This document shows positions 33,090 to 44,240 of a stretch of 64,000 nucleotides of DNA, one piece after another; within the stretch, counting starts at the first letter, position 1; each line of letters begins with the position of its first letter. The stretch is from positions 1 through 64,000 of the forward strand of contig VFGY01000029.1 in NCBI GenBank assembly GCA_009392195.1, given 5' to 3'. Made by a program: the position numbers and the translations under genes. Below the pieces are notes generated by a model. That model saw only the letters and a program-made list of their open reading frames with translations. It was not told the origin of the DNA and did no database searches. Source of the DNA: SAR202 cluster bacterium. Its GTDB lineage: Bacteria > Chloroflexota > Dehalococcoidia > Lucifugimonadales > OSU-TB39.

Positions 33090-33929
33090 TCACTTAAGCC
33101 CCAATTCAACCAGGCGTTCAGCTACCGTTTTGATTCGCGGATTGTCATTATCCATCAACACATCTCCATACAACCTATCACCTTCGATATTTTTTCTTTC
33201 ACGTGCGCCAGACAGATTGGCATTGTACATTTGCCTTACTTGAACCATTTGTTCTTTCGTCTTTGGATTTGCACCGTAACTTAAAGCAAGTTGCCTACGA
33301 CCAGCATGTCCTCCGAAAGAGGCGTGAAATAGGTTTTGGTGAAAAAAAATCAAATCACCCGGAGTGGTCTCCAAAGGAACACAAGGAACATCTTTCCCTT
33401 CTAAACCAAAGCTAACGTCATTTGAATTATTTGAATTGGATAGCATTTCTTCAGCATTGTTATTTTTTTCGGTACGCCATTTTTCAAGAGGCATTAAATC
33501 AGAGTGAAAAGGCATCTTGTGAGAACCCGGTATAACCCTTAAACATCCCGTGTCTTTGGTGACCGGATCCAAATACATTGCTACTTTGATTAATGGCCAT
33601 ATTCGGTCATGTCTATCAGGGTGCCATTGTGTATCTCCTACCCAAAAATTGCCATCTGAAGCCGTCCAAATAAATCCTGGGCCAAGAATCTGGGCAATGG
33701 AATCATATATTCTAGTATCAACCACCAAATCAACCAATTCAGGATTACGCTCAACCATACCGAAAATCGATTGCCGTTCCTCCCCATCAAATGACCTTCC
33801 ATTTCGATCTTCCAACATATTTTTTTCAAAAATTGATGTGATTCTATCCATTTCATTACTGGAGAATAGGTTTTCAACAACAAGAAATCCAAAAATTTCA
33901 AAATGCATAATCTGTTCTGACGTTAACAA
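33090..33929 (-). CDS. Phytanoyl-CoA dioxygenase (PhyH) family protein
   Basis: An Fe(II)/2-oxoglutarate oxygenase of about 279 residues. The first metal motif is WHPDRHD (H-x-D), the distal histidine is in FHASFGGH, and the following GRRQLALSY supplies the 2-oxoglutarate-binding arginine. CLRVIPGSHKMPFH is typical. The ORF-track start at 34067 is false: its first 28 or so residues translate the initiator tRNA. The likely start is TTG at 33929, after AGGAG at about ten bases, giving the family-like beginning LLTSEQIMHFEIFGFLVVENLF; ATG at 33908 is the alternative. The substrate is unknown. Confidence 0.85.
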   Translation of the reverse strand: MLTSEQIMHFEIFGFLVVENLFSSNEMDRITSIFEKNMLEDRNGRSFDGEERQSIFGMVERNPELVDLVVDTRIYDSIAQILGPGFIWTASDGNFWVGDTQWHPDRHDRIWPLIKVAMYLDPVTKDTGCLRVIPGSHKMPFHSDLMPLEKWRTEKNNNAEEMLSNSNNSNDVSFGLEGKDVPCVPLETTPGDLIFFHQNLFHASFGGHAGRRQLALSYGANPKTKEQMVQVRQMYNANLSGARERKNIEGDRLYGDVLMDNDNPRIKTVAERLVELGLK

Positions 33930-33983
33930 GTTGGTTATTCTCCTACTTATCAAACTACAATTAATGTATTGACAATTAGTTTT

Positions 33984-34058
33984 TGGTAGCGGGGGCCGGA
34001 CTCGAACCGGCGACCTTTGGGTTATGAGCCCAACGAGCTGCCGCTGCTCCACCCCGCG
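33984..34058 (-). tRNA. Initiator tRNA-Met (anticodon CAT), CCA encoded
   Basis: A complete 75-base cloverleaf on the minus strand with anticodon loop CTCATAA. Initiator marks are clear: three G:C pairs at the bottom of the anticodon stem (GGG/CCC), A11:U24 in the D stem, and no Watson-Crick pair at 1:72. Here 1:72 is C:U, not the usual C:A. The T arm is GCCGG-TTCGAGT-CCGGC and the 3' CCA is encoded. It lies about 70 bases after the 23S rRNA 3' end on the same strand and may be cotranscribed with it. Confidence 0.95.
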
Positions 34059-34127
34059 CCGTTTCAAATAACGTCGGCTAAAATTTAATCTTGTAATGAA
34101 TAGGCAATAACTTGGCCTTAATGTGGG

Positions 34128-37222
<3,095 letters not shown>

Positions 37223-37479
37223 CCACATTGTGGATCGGTTACTAATTAAAAGTCATAACATACAACGACTCGTATGATATAACTGTATCTCATGCTTAAT
37301 TGCAAAAAACATGAGACAAAAATCCAAATTCGCATAGGTAATACGAATTTGAAAATTACGCAGGATTAAATTGTTAAAGTACAAATCGGAAAATTCCGAC
37401 TATTGGCTCGAATTACGCAAACAGAAAAGACCCATGAAAAGAAACTCTTTACAAAGCGTAATAAAAAGGCCAGACAAGA

Positions 37480-37509
37480 ATTATATGAATGATTACATCG
37501 TAGAGTCAA
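37480..37509 (-). promoter_or_regulatory. Strong sigma-70-type promoter for the 23S rRNA gene
   Basis: On the minus strand TTGACT (37509-37504) and TATAAT (37485-37480) are 18 bases apart, an almost perfect consensus. Transcription would begin near 37473, leaving a leader of about 250 bases before the mature 23S 5' end. Immediately upstream lies a 10-bp inverted repeat (37510-37542), which could bind a regulator or close off the gene before. Having its own promoter fits a 23S gene that is not part of a 16S-23S-5S operon. Confidence 0.65.
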
Positions 37510-37542
37510 GGTTTATTGAGCAAAAGGTTTAATCAATAAACC
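37510..37542. repeat. 10-bp inverted repeat upstream of the 23S promoter
   Basis: GGTTTATTGA and TCAATAAACC are perfect inverted copies separated by 13 bases, abutting the -35 element on the minus strand. No T-run follows on either strand, so it is not a classical terminator. It may be an operator, or a structure at the 3' end of the IMPase-like transcript. Confidence 0.55.
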
Positions 37543-37598
37543 AAAAATCATCAAAAAGTTGTTCTATGAACATAAACCTGCAAATCATAATGAACAGT

Positions 37599-38498
37599 TT
37601 ATTGTGAGTTTTCATTATATCCAAAAATTAAATCAACAATATCTTTTGCAAAATCTTCAGTACAAGACGCAATGAACCATGGTATGCTCTCAGAAGACTT
37701 GTTAGGATCAAAAACATATTCCTCCAAGTTGCCGGACTTAGAGACTGAATATACTTTCAAACCTGAAGCCCACACAAACCCCAACCCAGGATCAATCTCA
37801 GTCCTAGGTTCATCAAACATTACATATGCATTGGTCATGCCTCTAGAAAGCCACGGATAACTACAAGCTCCTCCATCAGGCCAAAAACGCATTTTGGGAA
37901 ATTGACTTTCCATGATTTTTGTAAAATTATTTAATTTGTTTCCTAGCAATCTTAAATACTTAGGACTCATAATATAGCACGCAATTATTGAGTCATTAGA
38001 AACTTTAGTATCTTTAGACGATTGCAGATTAATAATTTCACCGGTAGAATATATTTCTAATTTTACTCCATTTGAGTCTGCAAAATATATCTCTTTCCTA
38101 ATAAAATCAGCCGCACAAGCCCAAACAGGAACTAATGATTTTGGATCCCACACAGTTAAAACAGTCCACCATTCAGCAGGTAATCCTCGCATATAATGAC
38201 CAGACCCATCAAAAGGATCACAAGTAATAAAATAATTTATCTCAGATGAATCACCAATATTAAGTTGAGTGTGCTCAGAAAACAACCTCAGTGAGCAGTT
38301 TGATGCGCGTAATTTTTCTATCAATAAATTTTCACAAAATTCATCCAAACCGATTTGAACATCTTCAGTTTCTAATCTGCCCGGAACTAAGCCAATAGAA
38401 TTCTTACCAAAACCATCAACGTAAAATTGAGGAATTAATTCCATTAACTCTCTAAAAAATTGATCAATTTGACTCGTTACATTTAAAAAATTAGACAT
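37599..38498 (-). CDS. Inositol monophosphatase/FBPase-like phosphatase
   Basis: A 299-residue protein with the fold signature of lithium-sensitive phosphatases. CDPFDGSGHYMRGLP (about residue 92 on) corresponds to DPIDGT(x)NF and carries the metal aspartates. LFSEHTQL gives the preceding glutamate, and EIDPGLGFVWASG near the C-terminus stands where family members have WDxAAG. The sequence is divergent from SuhB, so the substrate could be a sugar phosphate, inositol phosphate or 3'-phosphoadenosine phosphate. It is the only gene between the 23S promoter and the divergent transporter gene. Confidence 0.72.
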   Translation of the reverse strand: MSNFLNVTSQIDQFFRELMELIPQFYVDGFGKNSIGLVPGRLETEDVQIGLDEFCENLLIEKLRASNCSLRLFSEHTQLNIGDSSEINYFITCDPFDGSGHYMRGLPAEWWTVLTVWDPKSLVPVWACAADFIRKEIYFADSNGVKLEIYSTGEIINLQSSKDTKVSNDSIIACYIMSPKYLRLLGNKLNNFTKIMESQFPKMRFWPDGGACSYPWLSRGMTNAYVMFDEPRTEIDPGLGFVWASGLKVYSVSKSGNLEEYVFDPNKSSESIPWFIASCTEDFAKDIVDLIFGYNENSQ

Positions 38499-38712
38499 TC
38501 AAATACTTTTACGAATAATTAAATACTACAAAAATTAACAATACCTAATGTTGCATATAAACAAATTTATAATATTTTGACAACAAAAAGCAACAAAATC
38601 ATACTGGATATCTGGAGGACAAATTATTTTCTCTAAAAATTTTTATTGTTTAAAAATATGTTAAAATAAATATTTAAAATATTCCCAAAAACAAAAAACT
38701 AATCAATCAAAA

Positions 38713-39324
38713 ATGTATCTAATTTCTCTATCAGTTATATTCACCACATTATTACTTACCGCAAATATTTCAGCTGTAAAAATTATTGCTATAGGCACAG
38801 AAGGAATTGATGCTGGTATCATTGCATACCCCTTAACATTCTTAATATCTGATGTCTTATCCGAAATATATGGTAGAAAAATTACAACAAAAATAATTTG
38901 GCTTGGATTTATATCTAATTTACTAATGATAAGTATTTTATTTTTAGTTGGCATAATTCCAGAAGCATCTTACTGGAATGACCAAGAATCATATAACAAA
39001 ATACTGGGCTCCGTTCCGAGAATCATTTTTGCTTCCATGATTGCATATTTAATAAGCCAACATCACGATGTTTTTGCTTTCGAAATGTGGAAAAATATTA
39101 CAAAACAAAGATTCTTGTGGATAAGAAATAATGCTTCTACAATAGTTTCTCAAGGAATTGACACTACCATATTTGTGCTACTAGCGTTTATAGGTACATA
39201 TTCAACAAATGAAATCTGGAATATGATTTGGATAACTTATTTAATTAAAGTAGCTATAGCTATTATTGACACTCCACTTGTTTATATTCTTGTAAACTTC
39301 ATTAAATCAAAAAATAATTCCTAA
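38713..39324 (+). CDS. yhhQ: Queuosine precursor transporter (YhhQ/VUT family)
   Basis: A 203-residue membrane protein with about six hydrophobic helices. Family marks are the motif SDVLSEIYGRK after the second helix, HHDVFAFEMWK, and LWIRNNASTIVSQGIDT. YhhQ imports preQ0/preQ1 for queuosine synthesis. The ATG has no clear SD sequence. The upstream AT-rich 200 bases were searched for a preQ1 riboswitch: an AAAAAACTAA tract is present, but the required GC hairpin is not. Convergent with the TPP-binding gene, two bases apart. Confidence 0.88.
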   Translation: MYLISLSVIFTTLLLTANISAVKIIAIGTEGIDAGIIAYPLTFLISDVLSEIYGRKITTKIIWLGFISNLLMISILFLVGIIPEASYWNDQESYNKILGSVPRIIFASMIAYLISQHHDVFAFEMWKNITKQRFLWIRNNASTIVSQGIDTTIFVLLAFIGTYSTNEIWNMIWITYLIKVAIAIIDTPLVYILVNFIKSKNNS

Positions 39325-39326
39325 TT

Positions 39327-39887
39327 TCAATCCAAAACCGCTCGAAGATCTTTCATAACTTTCGCAATGTCACGCATATACATTCCTGGGTCTCTAGAAT
39401 CATTAAAAACCTTCAAATTAAGAAATACGGGACCTTTCATTTGCAAAACTAAAGGTAATTTTGCCACAAATTCTTCAATTTCTTCAAATTGAAAACATTT
39501 TTCGTATCCACATGATTTCGCTAATCCGGGGAAATCAATGATTTTTGAACCTGGAATTGGTTGCCCTCCAGTTGTCGAATAAATACCATCATTAAAAACA
39601 AAATGGAAAAAATTCTTTGGTTTTTGAGCAGCAATAGTAACTAACGAACCAGCATTCATTAGCAAAGAACCATCTCCATCTAAAACAAAAACTTTTTTAT
39701 CTGGCCGAGCGATTGAAAGCCCCAATGCTATATCGGAAGCTTTACCCATTGCACCAAAAACCGGAAGATCTAAATCTTTGTTTTTTGACAATTTTTCGAA
39801 ATATCTATTTGGAGTCATAATACTTACCACAATTGCATCTGCACGAACTTCGTTAATAGCTTCAACTGCGTCATATGAATTAATCAT
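39327..39887 (-). CDS. TPP-binding decarboxylase subunit (sulfopyruvate/phosphonopyruvate decarboxylase beta-like)
   Basis: A 186-residue protein consisting only of the C-terminal TPP-binding domain of 2-oxoacid decarboxylases. The cofactor motif begins LDGDGSLLMNAG and ends FNDGIYSTTGGQ at normal spacing, and GAMGKASDIALG precedes it. ComE and the C-terminal half of phosphonopyruvate decarboxylase are the nearest families. The partner PYR domain, which carries the catalytic glutamate, is not encoded next to it, so it must come from elsewhere or be missing. It overlaps ubiX by four bases (ATGA), so it is coupled to it. Confidence 0.78.
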   Translation of the reverse strand: MINSYDAVEAINEVRADAIVVSIMTPNRYFEKLSKNKDLDLPVFGAMGKASDIALGLSIARPDKKVFVLDGDGSLLMNAGSLVTIAAQKPKNFFHFVFNDGIYSTTGGQPIPGSKIIDFPGLAKSCGYEKCFQFEEIEEFVAKLPLVLQMKGPVFLNLKVFNDSRDPGMYMRDIAKVMKDLRAVLD

Positions 39888-40489
39888 TTATCACCAAACA
39901 AATCTTTTTTATATTGCATTCCTTCTGGCAATTCGGATACAACTCCAAATAAAACCATGACCCGTTCAACTATAAAGTCCACAACATCATTTACAGATTT
40001 TTGAAAAAGATAAAAAGCAGGATTAGGAGGAAGAATTGTAGCCCCCATAAATGCCAAATCAGATAAGTTCCTTAGATGAACCGCATGCAATGGAGTTTCT
40101 CTGGGAACTACCACAACAGTCCTTTTTTCTTTAAAACTGACATCAGCTGCCCTTCGCAAAAGATTATCAGATAAACCTTGTGCTAAAGCGCCAACTGTTG
40201 ACATGCTAGCTGGTATAATAACCATACCTCTAGTTGGAAAAGTCCCACTAGCAATCGGAGCTGTTAGCTCTCCTATTTGATGAAATTTAAAATTTTGACT
40301 AGAAGACCATTTCTCTAATTCTTCACCAAACGATGTTTCCATCTCTTTTTCCCAAACAATTCTAGAAGCGGAAGATGCCGTCAGAATAACTGGAACATCC
40401 AATTCCAAAAAGCGATCTATAGTGGATTTAGCCAAAACGACACCACTTGCACCGGTAATTCCTACAACAACAGGTTTTTTATTATCCAA
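39884..40489 (-). CDS. ubiX: Flavin prenyltransferase UbiX
   Basis: A UbiX/Pad1 flavoprotein of about 201 residues that makes prenylated FMN for UbiD-type decarboxylases. Seen: GITGASGVVLA at the N-terminus, PASMSTVGALAQGLSDNLL, and the C-terminal PRETPLHAVHLRNL. GGAGGA sits five bases ahead of the TTG at 40489, which is preferred; the ORF-track ATG at 40501 contains that SD. A ubiD-family gene lies two genes upstream in the same operon, its expected partner. Confidence 0.93.
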   Translation of the reverse strand: MDNKKPVVVGITGASGVVLAKSTIDRFLELDVPVILTASSASRIVWEKEMETSFGEELEKWSSSQNFKFHQIGELTAPIASGTFPTRGMVIIPASMSTVGALAQGLSDNLLRRAADVSFKEKRTVVVVPRETPLHAVHLRNLSDLAFMGATILPPNPAFYLFQKSVNDVVDFIVERVMVLFGVVSELPEGMQYKKDLFGDK

Positions 40490-40542
40490 TTGTTCCTCCA
40501 TAATCGATAGTTTAATAATAGATATTTTACTCGATGAAATAT

Positions 40543-41391
40543 TTAAGTAACAGTCAAAATTGTAAAAATAAAAAATACAAAAGAAAAATATCCATTTGTA
40601 AACATAAAAACTTTTGGAATTTTTGATAAATCTAATGGAGTCACAAAATAATATCTTAATAAAATACCCAAGCTAGATATAAAACATCCCAAAAAATAAA
40701 CATACGATAATTCAAGTACGAATCCTAAGCTAATAAATGACAAAATTGCTATTAAATCGAAAAATTTAGCAATTGTAAAAGAACGAGCCAAACCAAATTT
40801 TTGAGCAAAAGAATACAAACCATGTTTAATGTAAAATTCTCTATCTTGAGTATGATAAATTATGTCGAAAGCTGTTGCCCAAAAAACTACTCCTGTAGAC
40901 AAAATCACAGTAGCATAAGAAAAAGTCCCTGCGGCACCAATCCATCCTCCAGCAGGCGCTAAAGCTAAAGCTCCACCTAAGATTAAACTCGACAGCCATG
41001 TGAATCTTTTACTAAAAGGATATATCGCCAAATAAAAACCCGCAATTGGCGACAAAATAAATGACAAAAAATTTAATTTCCATGAAGCAAAAAATAAACA
41101 TGCCAAACCAATTAATCCAACAACTACCAACTCACTAGGATGAATTAATCCAGCTGGCAAATGTCTAGAAGATGTTCTAGGATTTAAAGAATCAATTTTT
41201 AAATCAATCACTCTGTTTGCGGACATGCCAAAAGTTCGTGCACCAATCATAGCTAAAATTATCAATGTAATTGTTTCAAATTGTAAAAAAGAGCTACGTG
41301 AAAGAATTGCTCCGACAAAAGCAAAAGGCAAAGAAAATATAGTCTCTTCAAACCTGATAGATTTTAAATAATCGATAAATTTATTAAACAC
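40543..41391 (-). CDS. UbiA-family prenyltransferase (MqnP-like)
   Basis: A membrane prenyltransferase of about 282 residues. The first aspartate motif is NRVIDLKIDSLNPRTSSRHLPAG and the second DIIYHTQDREFYIKHG; SIRFEETIFSLPFAFVGA at the N-terminus is typical of 4-hydroxybenzoate/MqnP enzymes. About eight hydrophobic helices are visible. The ORF-track start at 41430 overlaps ubiD by 38 bases; a GTG at 41391, one base after the ubiD stop, gives the family-like N-terminus and is preferred, though no SD is seen. With UbiD and UbiX it makes a quinone prenylation/decarboxylation set; menaquinone by the futalosine route is likely but unproven. Confidence 0.85.
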   Translation of the reverse strand: MFNKFIDYLKSIRFEETIFSLPFAFVGAILSRSSFLQFETITLIILAMIGARTFGMSANRVIDLKIDSLNPRTSSRHLPAGLIHPSELVVVGLIGLACLFFASWKLNFLSFILSPIAGFYLAIYPFSKRFTWLSSLILGGALALAPAGGWIGAAGTFSYATVILSTGVVFWATAFDIIYHTQDREFYIKHGLYSFAQKFGLARSFTIAKFFDLIAILSFISLGFVLELSYVYFLGCFISSLGILLRYYFVTPLDLSKIPKVFMFTNGYFSFVFFIFTILTVT

Positions 41392-41392
41392 T

Positions 41393-42862
41393 TTAATTAG
41401 AAATATTGTATTTAGACCACTTACTATCAACTAAATCTTTAATTGATTTTGACATCAATATATCAGAAGGCCAAGGCCTTGATCTACCATCAATTTTACT
41501 TTTAGCAGTAGCATCAATTCCTATTTTACTTCCATATCTTGGTGTATTTGAAGCATGGTCCAAATCATCAAGTGGCCCCTGAGATATCAAGATATCTTTT
41601 TCGGGATCCAAATTCGATAAAACTCTCCATGCAACCTGAGAATAATCCTTTAAATCTACGTCATGATCAACAACAACAATTGTCTTAGTTAACATTAACA
41701 GACCTAAACCCCAAATAGCATTCATCACTTTTTGAGCATGCCCTAGATAAGATTTTTTAATAGATATAATTAATAAATTATGAAAAATTCCTTCCGCTGG
41801 CATACTAATATCCACAATTTCAGGCAAAACCATTCTTAATGCTGGCAACATTAATCTGGTACTAGCCAATCCCATAAAATAATCTTCTGTAGGGGGTATT
41901 CCTACCATTGTAGAAAGATAAATAGGATCTTTTCGATGAGTAATAGCAGTAACATGAAAAACAGGATACTCATCTTCCTCAGAATAATATCCAGTGTGAT
42001 CCCCAAAAGGTCCTTCTTTACGTAATTCACCTAAATTTAAATAGCCTTCTAAAACAATTTCTGAATTTGCAGGCACTTCAATATCTATTGTTTTACATTT
42101 TACTAACTCTACTGGTTTACCTCTCAAAAATCCCGCAACCATAAATTCATCTATACTAGGAGGTACAGGTAATGACCCTGACCAAGTAGTAACTGGATCA
42201 GCACCAATTACGACAGCTGCTTCTAATTTTTCATTCCCAATTTGCCCAGAATCTTGATAATGTTGAGCAGCAACTTTATGAGTTTGCCAGTGCATACCAG
42301 TAGTATTTTTATCAAAAATTTGCATTCTATAAGTACCTACATTCCTTATGCCAGTTTTAGGATCTTTAGTAATCACTAAAGGCAAAGTAATAAAACGACC
42401 AGCATCATCAGGCCAACATTTCATTGCAGGGAACATATTCAAATCAACAGACTCACCCAAAAAAACAACTTCCTGGCAAGGTGCTTTACGGTTTTTTGGA
42501 GAAATAATTTTGGGTTGAGATTTAGCAACCGAAGCAATTTTAGTTAATGCACTAACTTTATCAAATATATTAGTGGGAGGTTTAGAGACCATACCTAAAA
42601 TTTTATCTACCTTGTCACCCAATTCATCTAAATCATTCACACCTAAAGCCCAACACATTCTTTTTTGGCTTCCAAAAATATTAATAGCTAAAGGCACATC
42701 ATTATTTTTAACATTAGAGAAAAAAAGTGCTGGGCCTCCTGTTTTCACAACTCGGTCTGTGATTTCGGTAATTTCTAAATCTTGATCAACAAGTTCATCA
42801 ATAACCACTAAATCATCTTTTAATTTTAGAAATTCAATATATTCACGTAAATCTTTAAACAT
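41393..42862 (-). CDS. UbiD-family decarboxylase (MqnL-like)
   Basis: A 489-residue prenyl-FMN decarboxylase. It has the family's GPFGDHTGYYSEEDEYP, with the catalytic Glu/Asp region preceding (LRKEGPFG), MQIFDKNTTGMHWQTHK, and a normal length. UbiD proteins decarboxylate aromatic acids such as 3-polyprenyl-4-hydroxybenzoate or 6-amino/hydroxy-naphthoates in menaquinone synthesis. SD AGG lies six bases ahead of ATG. It follows the CinA-like fusion gene by 11 bases and precedes the UbiA gene almost without a gap. Confidence 0.9.
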   Translation of the reverse strand: MFKDLREYIEFLKLKDDLVVIDELVDQDLEITEITDRVVKTGGPALFFSNVKNNDVPLAINIFGSQKRMCWALGVNDLDELGDKVDKILGMVSKPPTNIFDKVSALTKIASVAKSQPKIISPKNRKAPCQEVVFLGESVDLNMFPAMKCWPDDAGRFITLPLVITKDPKTGIRNVGTYRMQIFDKNTTGMHWQTHKVAAQHYQDSGQIGNEKLEAAVVIGADPVTTWSGSLPVPPSIDEFMVAGFLRGKPVELVKCKTIDIEVPANSEIVLEGYLNLGELRKEGPFGDHTGYYSEEDEYPVFHVTAITHRKDPIYLSTMVGIPPTEDYFMGLASTRLMLPALRMVLPEIVDISMPAEGIFHNLLIISIKKSYLGHAQKVMNAIWGLGLLMLTKTIVVVDHDVDLKDYSQVAWRVLSNLDPEKDILISQGPLDDLDHASNTPRYGSKIGIDATAKSKIDGRSRPWPSDILMSKSIKDLVDSKWSKYNISN

Positions 42863-42873
42863 TTTAACCTGTG

Positions 42874-44019
42874 TTATCTTAAATCCTTTGAGGAGATATC
42901 AACCCTAAAGTCCTTTTCCGGAATTTCTGAAACTAATTTTTCAAATCTTTCATCTATTTCAATATTTGAAAGAGATTTAAAATCACCACTTTCATTAGAT
43001 CTACCAACAACAAAAAACTTTACACCTAATTCATTGAAATCAGAAATTGTATCTTGCAAATCTTTTTTAGATTGATAATATTTTTCATCCCATATACGTT
43101 CCATAGTATCAATACCAACAATAAACTTACAACCAGGAAAAAGCTTGGATTTTTGTAAAAACGTAGTAGACCGAGTAATTATAATTCCACTCAAACCTCT
43201 AAATTGTCTTACTCTATCGATCAATTCGTCTCTATTCAAACTGGGTTTATCCACATTCGATATAGAAAGTTCAAAAAAAACATCAAAATGCCCAAAAGCT
43301 TTCAAGCCATATTCCAATATACCAATATGACCTCGATGCAAAGGATTAAATGAACCGGGAATCAACACACCTGAAAAATCTATATCATCTGTAGCCAAGC
43401 CTGATTGATCAATAAAAACATAATCTTTCTTCGCTTGTATTAATTGATCAATTAACTTTTCCAATTTAGAATATCTAATCAATTTTTCTTTCCTAAACAA
43501 ATTAATTTTAAAATCGTTTTTTAAATCTAAAACTTCATACATCAAAGAAATTATAACTTTACTAGTAATTTGATCTTCAAGCACCCTATCCCTTGATCCT
43601 TTTTCAAAAACTAAAGAATACCCAAATAGTTTTTCATGTGATTTTGCGACCATATAAAATTTATTTTGGCTTCTTTTAAATCTGTTAGTCTCTAGAGAAG
43701 CAGTTACTCCAATACCTACTAAATTATTTTTATCAGGATTATTACATAATGCTTCTTCATAAGATTTATTAGCTAGCTTCGAAGCAGTTTCTAAACTTAC
43801 AGATTTTTGAATTGAGCTACCCAAATATTTATTTAGAGATGTCCCAGAATAAGGTAAAACAACTTCTAAGATTTTATTCGAAGCACCTGGAACACTTAGG
43901 AGCCAATCAACTACTTTAATTCCTCCACCTGTTATAGCCAAAGAATAGGAAGCATCTACCGAAGATTCATACAAATTTTTTACTATATTACGAATTTGAA
44001 GCTCTTCAGTATTTTTCAC
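42874..44019 (-). CDS. CinA C-terminal-like domain fused to a nucleotidylyltransferase
   Basis: A 381-residue two-domain protein. Residues about 15-165 resemble the CinA C-terminal (NMN amidohydrolase-like) fold, with SYSLAITGGG and VGIGVTASLETN in place of the usual TAESCTGG and VGTVY-like segments. Residues about 215-381 are a cytidylyltransferase-fold domain with IPGSFNPLHRGHIGILE (HxGH type) and the end VDISSKDLR, which matches the ISSTxIR site of NadD. The combination suggests NAD-salvage or nucleotide-repair chemistry, but the reaction is unknown. It starts at GTG after AGAGGTGA and leads the ubiD-ubiA-ubiX operon. Confidence 0.78.
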   Translation of the reverse strand: MKNTEELQIRNIVKNLYESSVDASYSLAITGGGIKVVDWLLSVPGASNKILEVVLPYSGTSLNKYLGSSIQKSVSLETASKLANKSYEEALCNNPDKNNLVGIGVTASLETNRFKRSQNKFYMVAKSHEKLFGYSLVFEKGSRDRVLEDQITSKVIISLMYEVLDLKNDFKINLFRKEKLIRYSKLEKLIDQLIQAKKDYVFIDQSGLATDDIDFSGVLIPGSFNPLHRGHIGILEYGLKAFGHFDVFFELSISNVDKPSLNRDELIDRVRQFRGLSGIIITRSTTFLQKSKLFPGCKFIVGIDTMERIWDEKYYQSKKDLQDTISDFNELGVKFFVVGRSNESGDFKSLSNIEIDERFEKLVSEIPEKDFRVDISSKDLR

Positions 44020-44240
44020 AAAATTTCACCTCTAATAGATATATCTAAACATCTATATCTAGTAATATCATCTGAAATTTAACAATAAATTAGAATAAAT
44101 TCATCTGGTTTTATTAGATAAGTATTAATAATTTCCTTAAAGTAATGTTAACATCCTTAATATATCAATCAATCTTTAGATAAATTTATTATTTTCTCTT
44201 ATTACAATAAATCACTGAGAAAAAGTGTAGGAAAGACTAA

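Larger units (their letters stand above)
37223..37598 (-). promoter_or_regulatory. 23S rRNA leader region (376 bases without genes)
   Basis: This stretch between the IMPase-like gene and the 23S gene holds no ORF, no 16S and no 5S. It contains a promoter and several hairpins on the minus strand. TCTCATG/CATGAGA lies at 37288-37316, CAAATTCG/CGAATTTG at 37325-37351, TCGGA/TCCGA at 37386-37399 and GGTTTATTGA/TCAATAAACC at 37510-37542. The hairpins closest to the 23S gene could guide processing or antitermination; no clear boxA was found. TGTGGGTC just before the gene extends the 23S processing stem. Confidence 0.6.

Noticed and set aside
33930-34067. N-terminal 46 codons of the dioxygenase ORF
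   Set aside because: They translate the initiator tRNA and spacer; the family N-terminus begins at the TTG at 33929.
38640-38712. Possible preQ1 riboswitch ahead of yhhQ (AAAAAACTAA tract)
   Set aside because: The GC-rich hairpin and pseudoknot-forming bases of preQ1-I are absent; the tract is ordinary AT-rich sequence.
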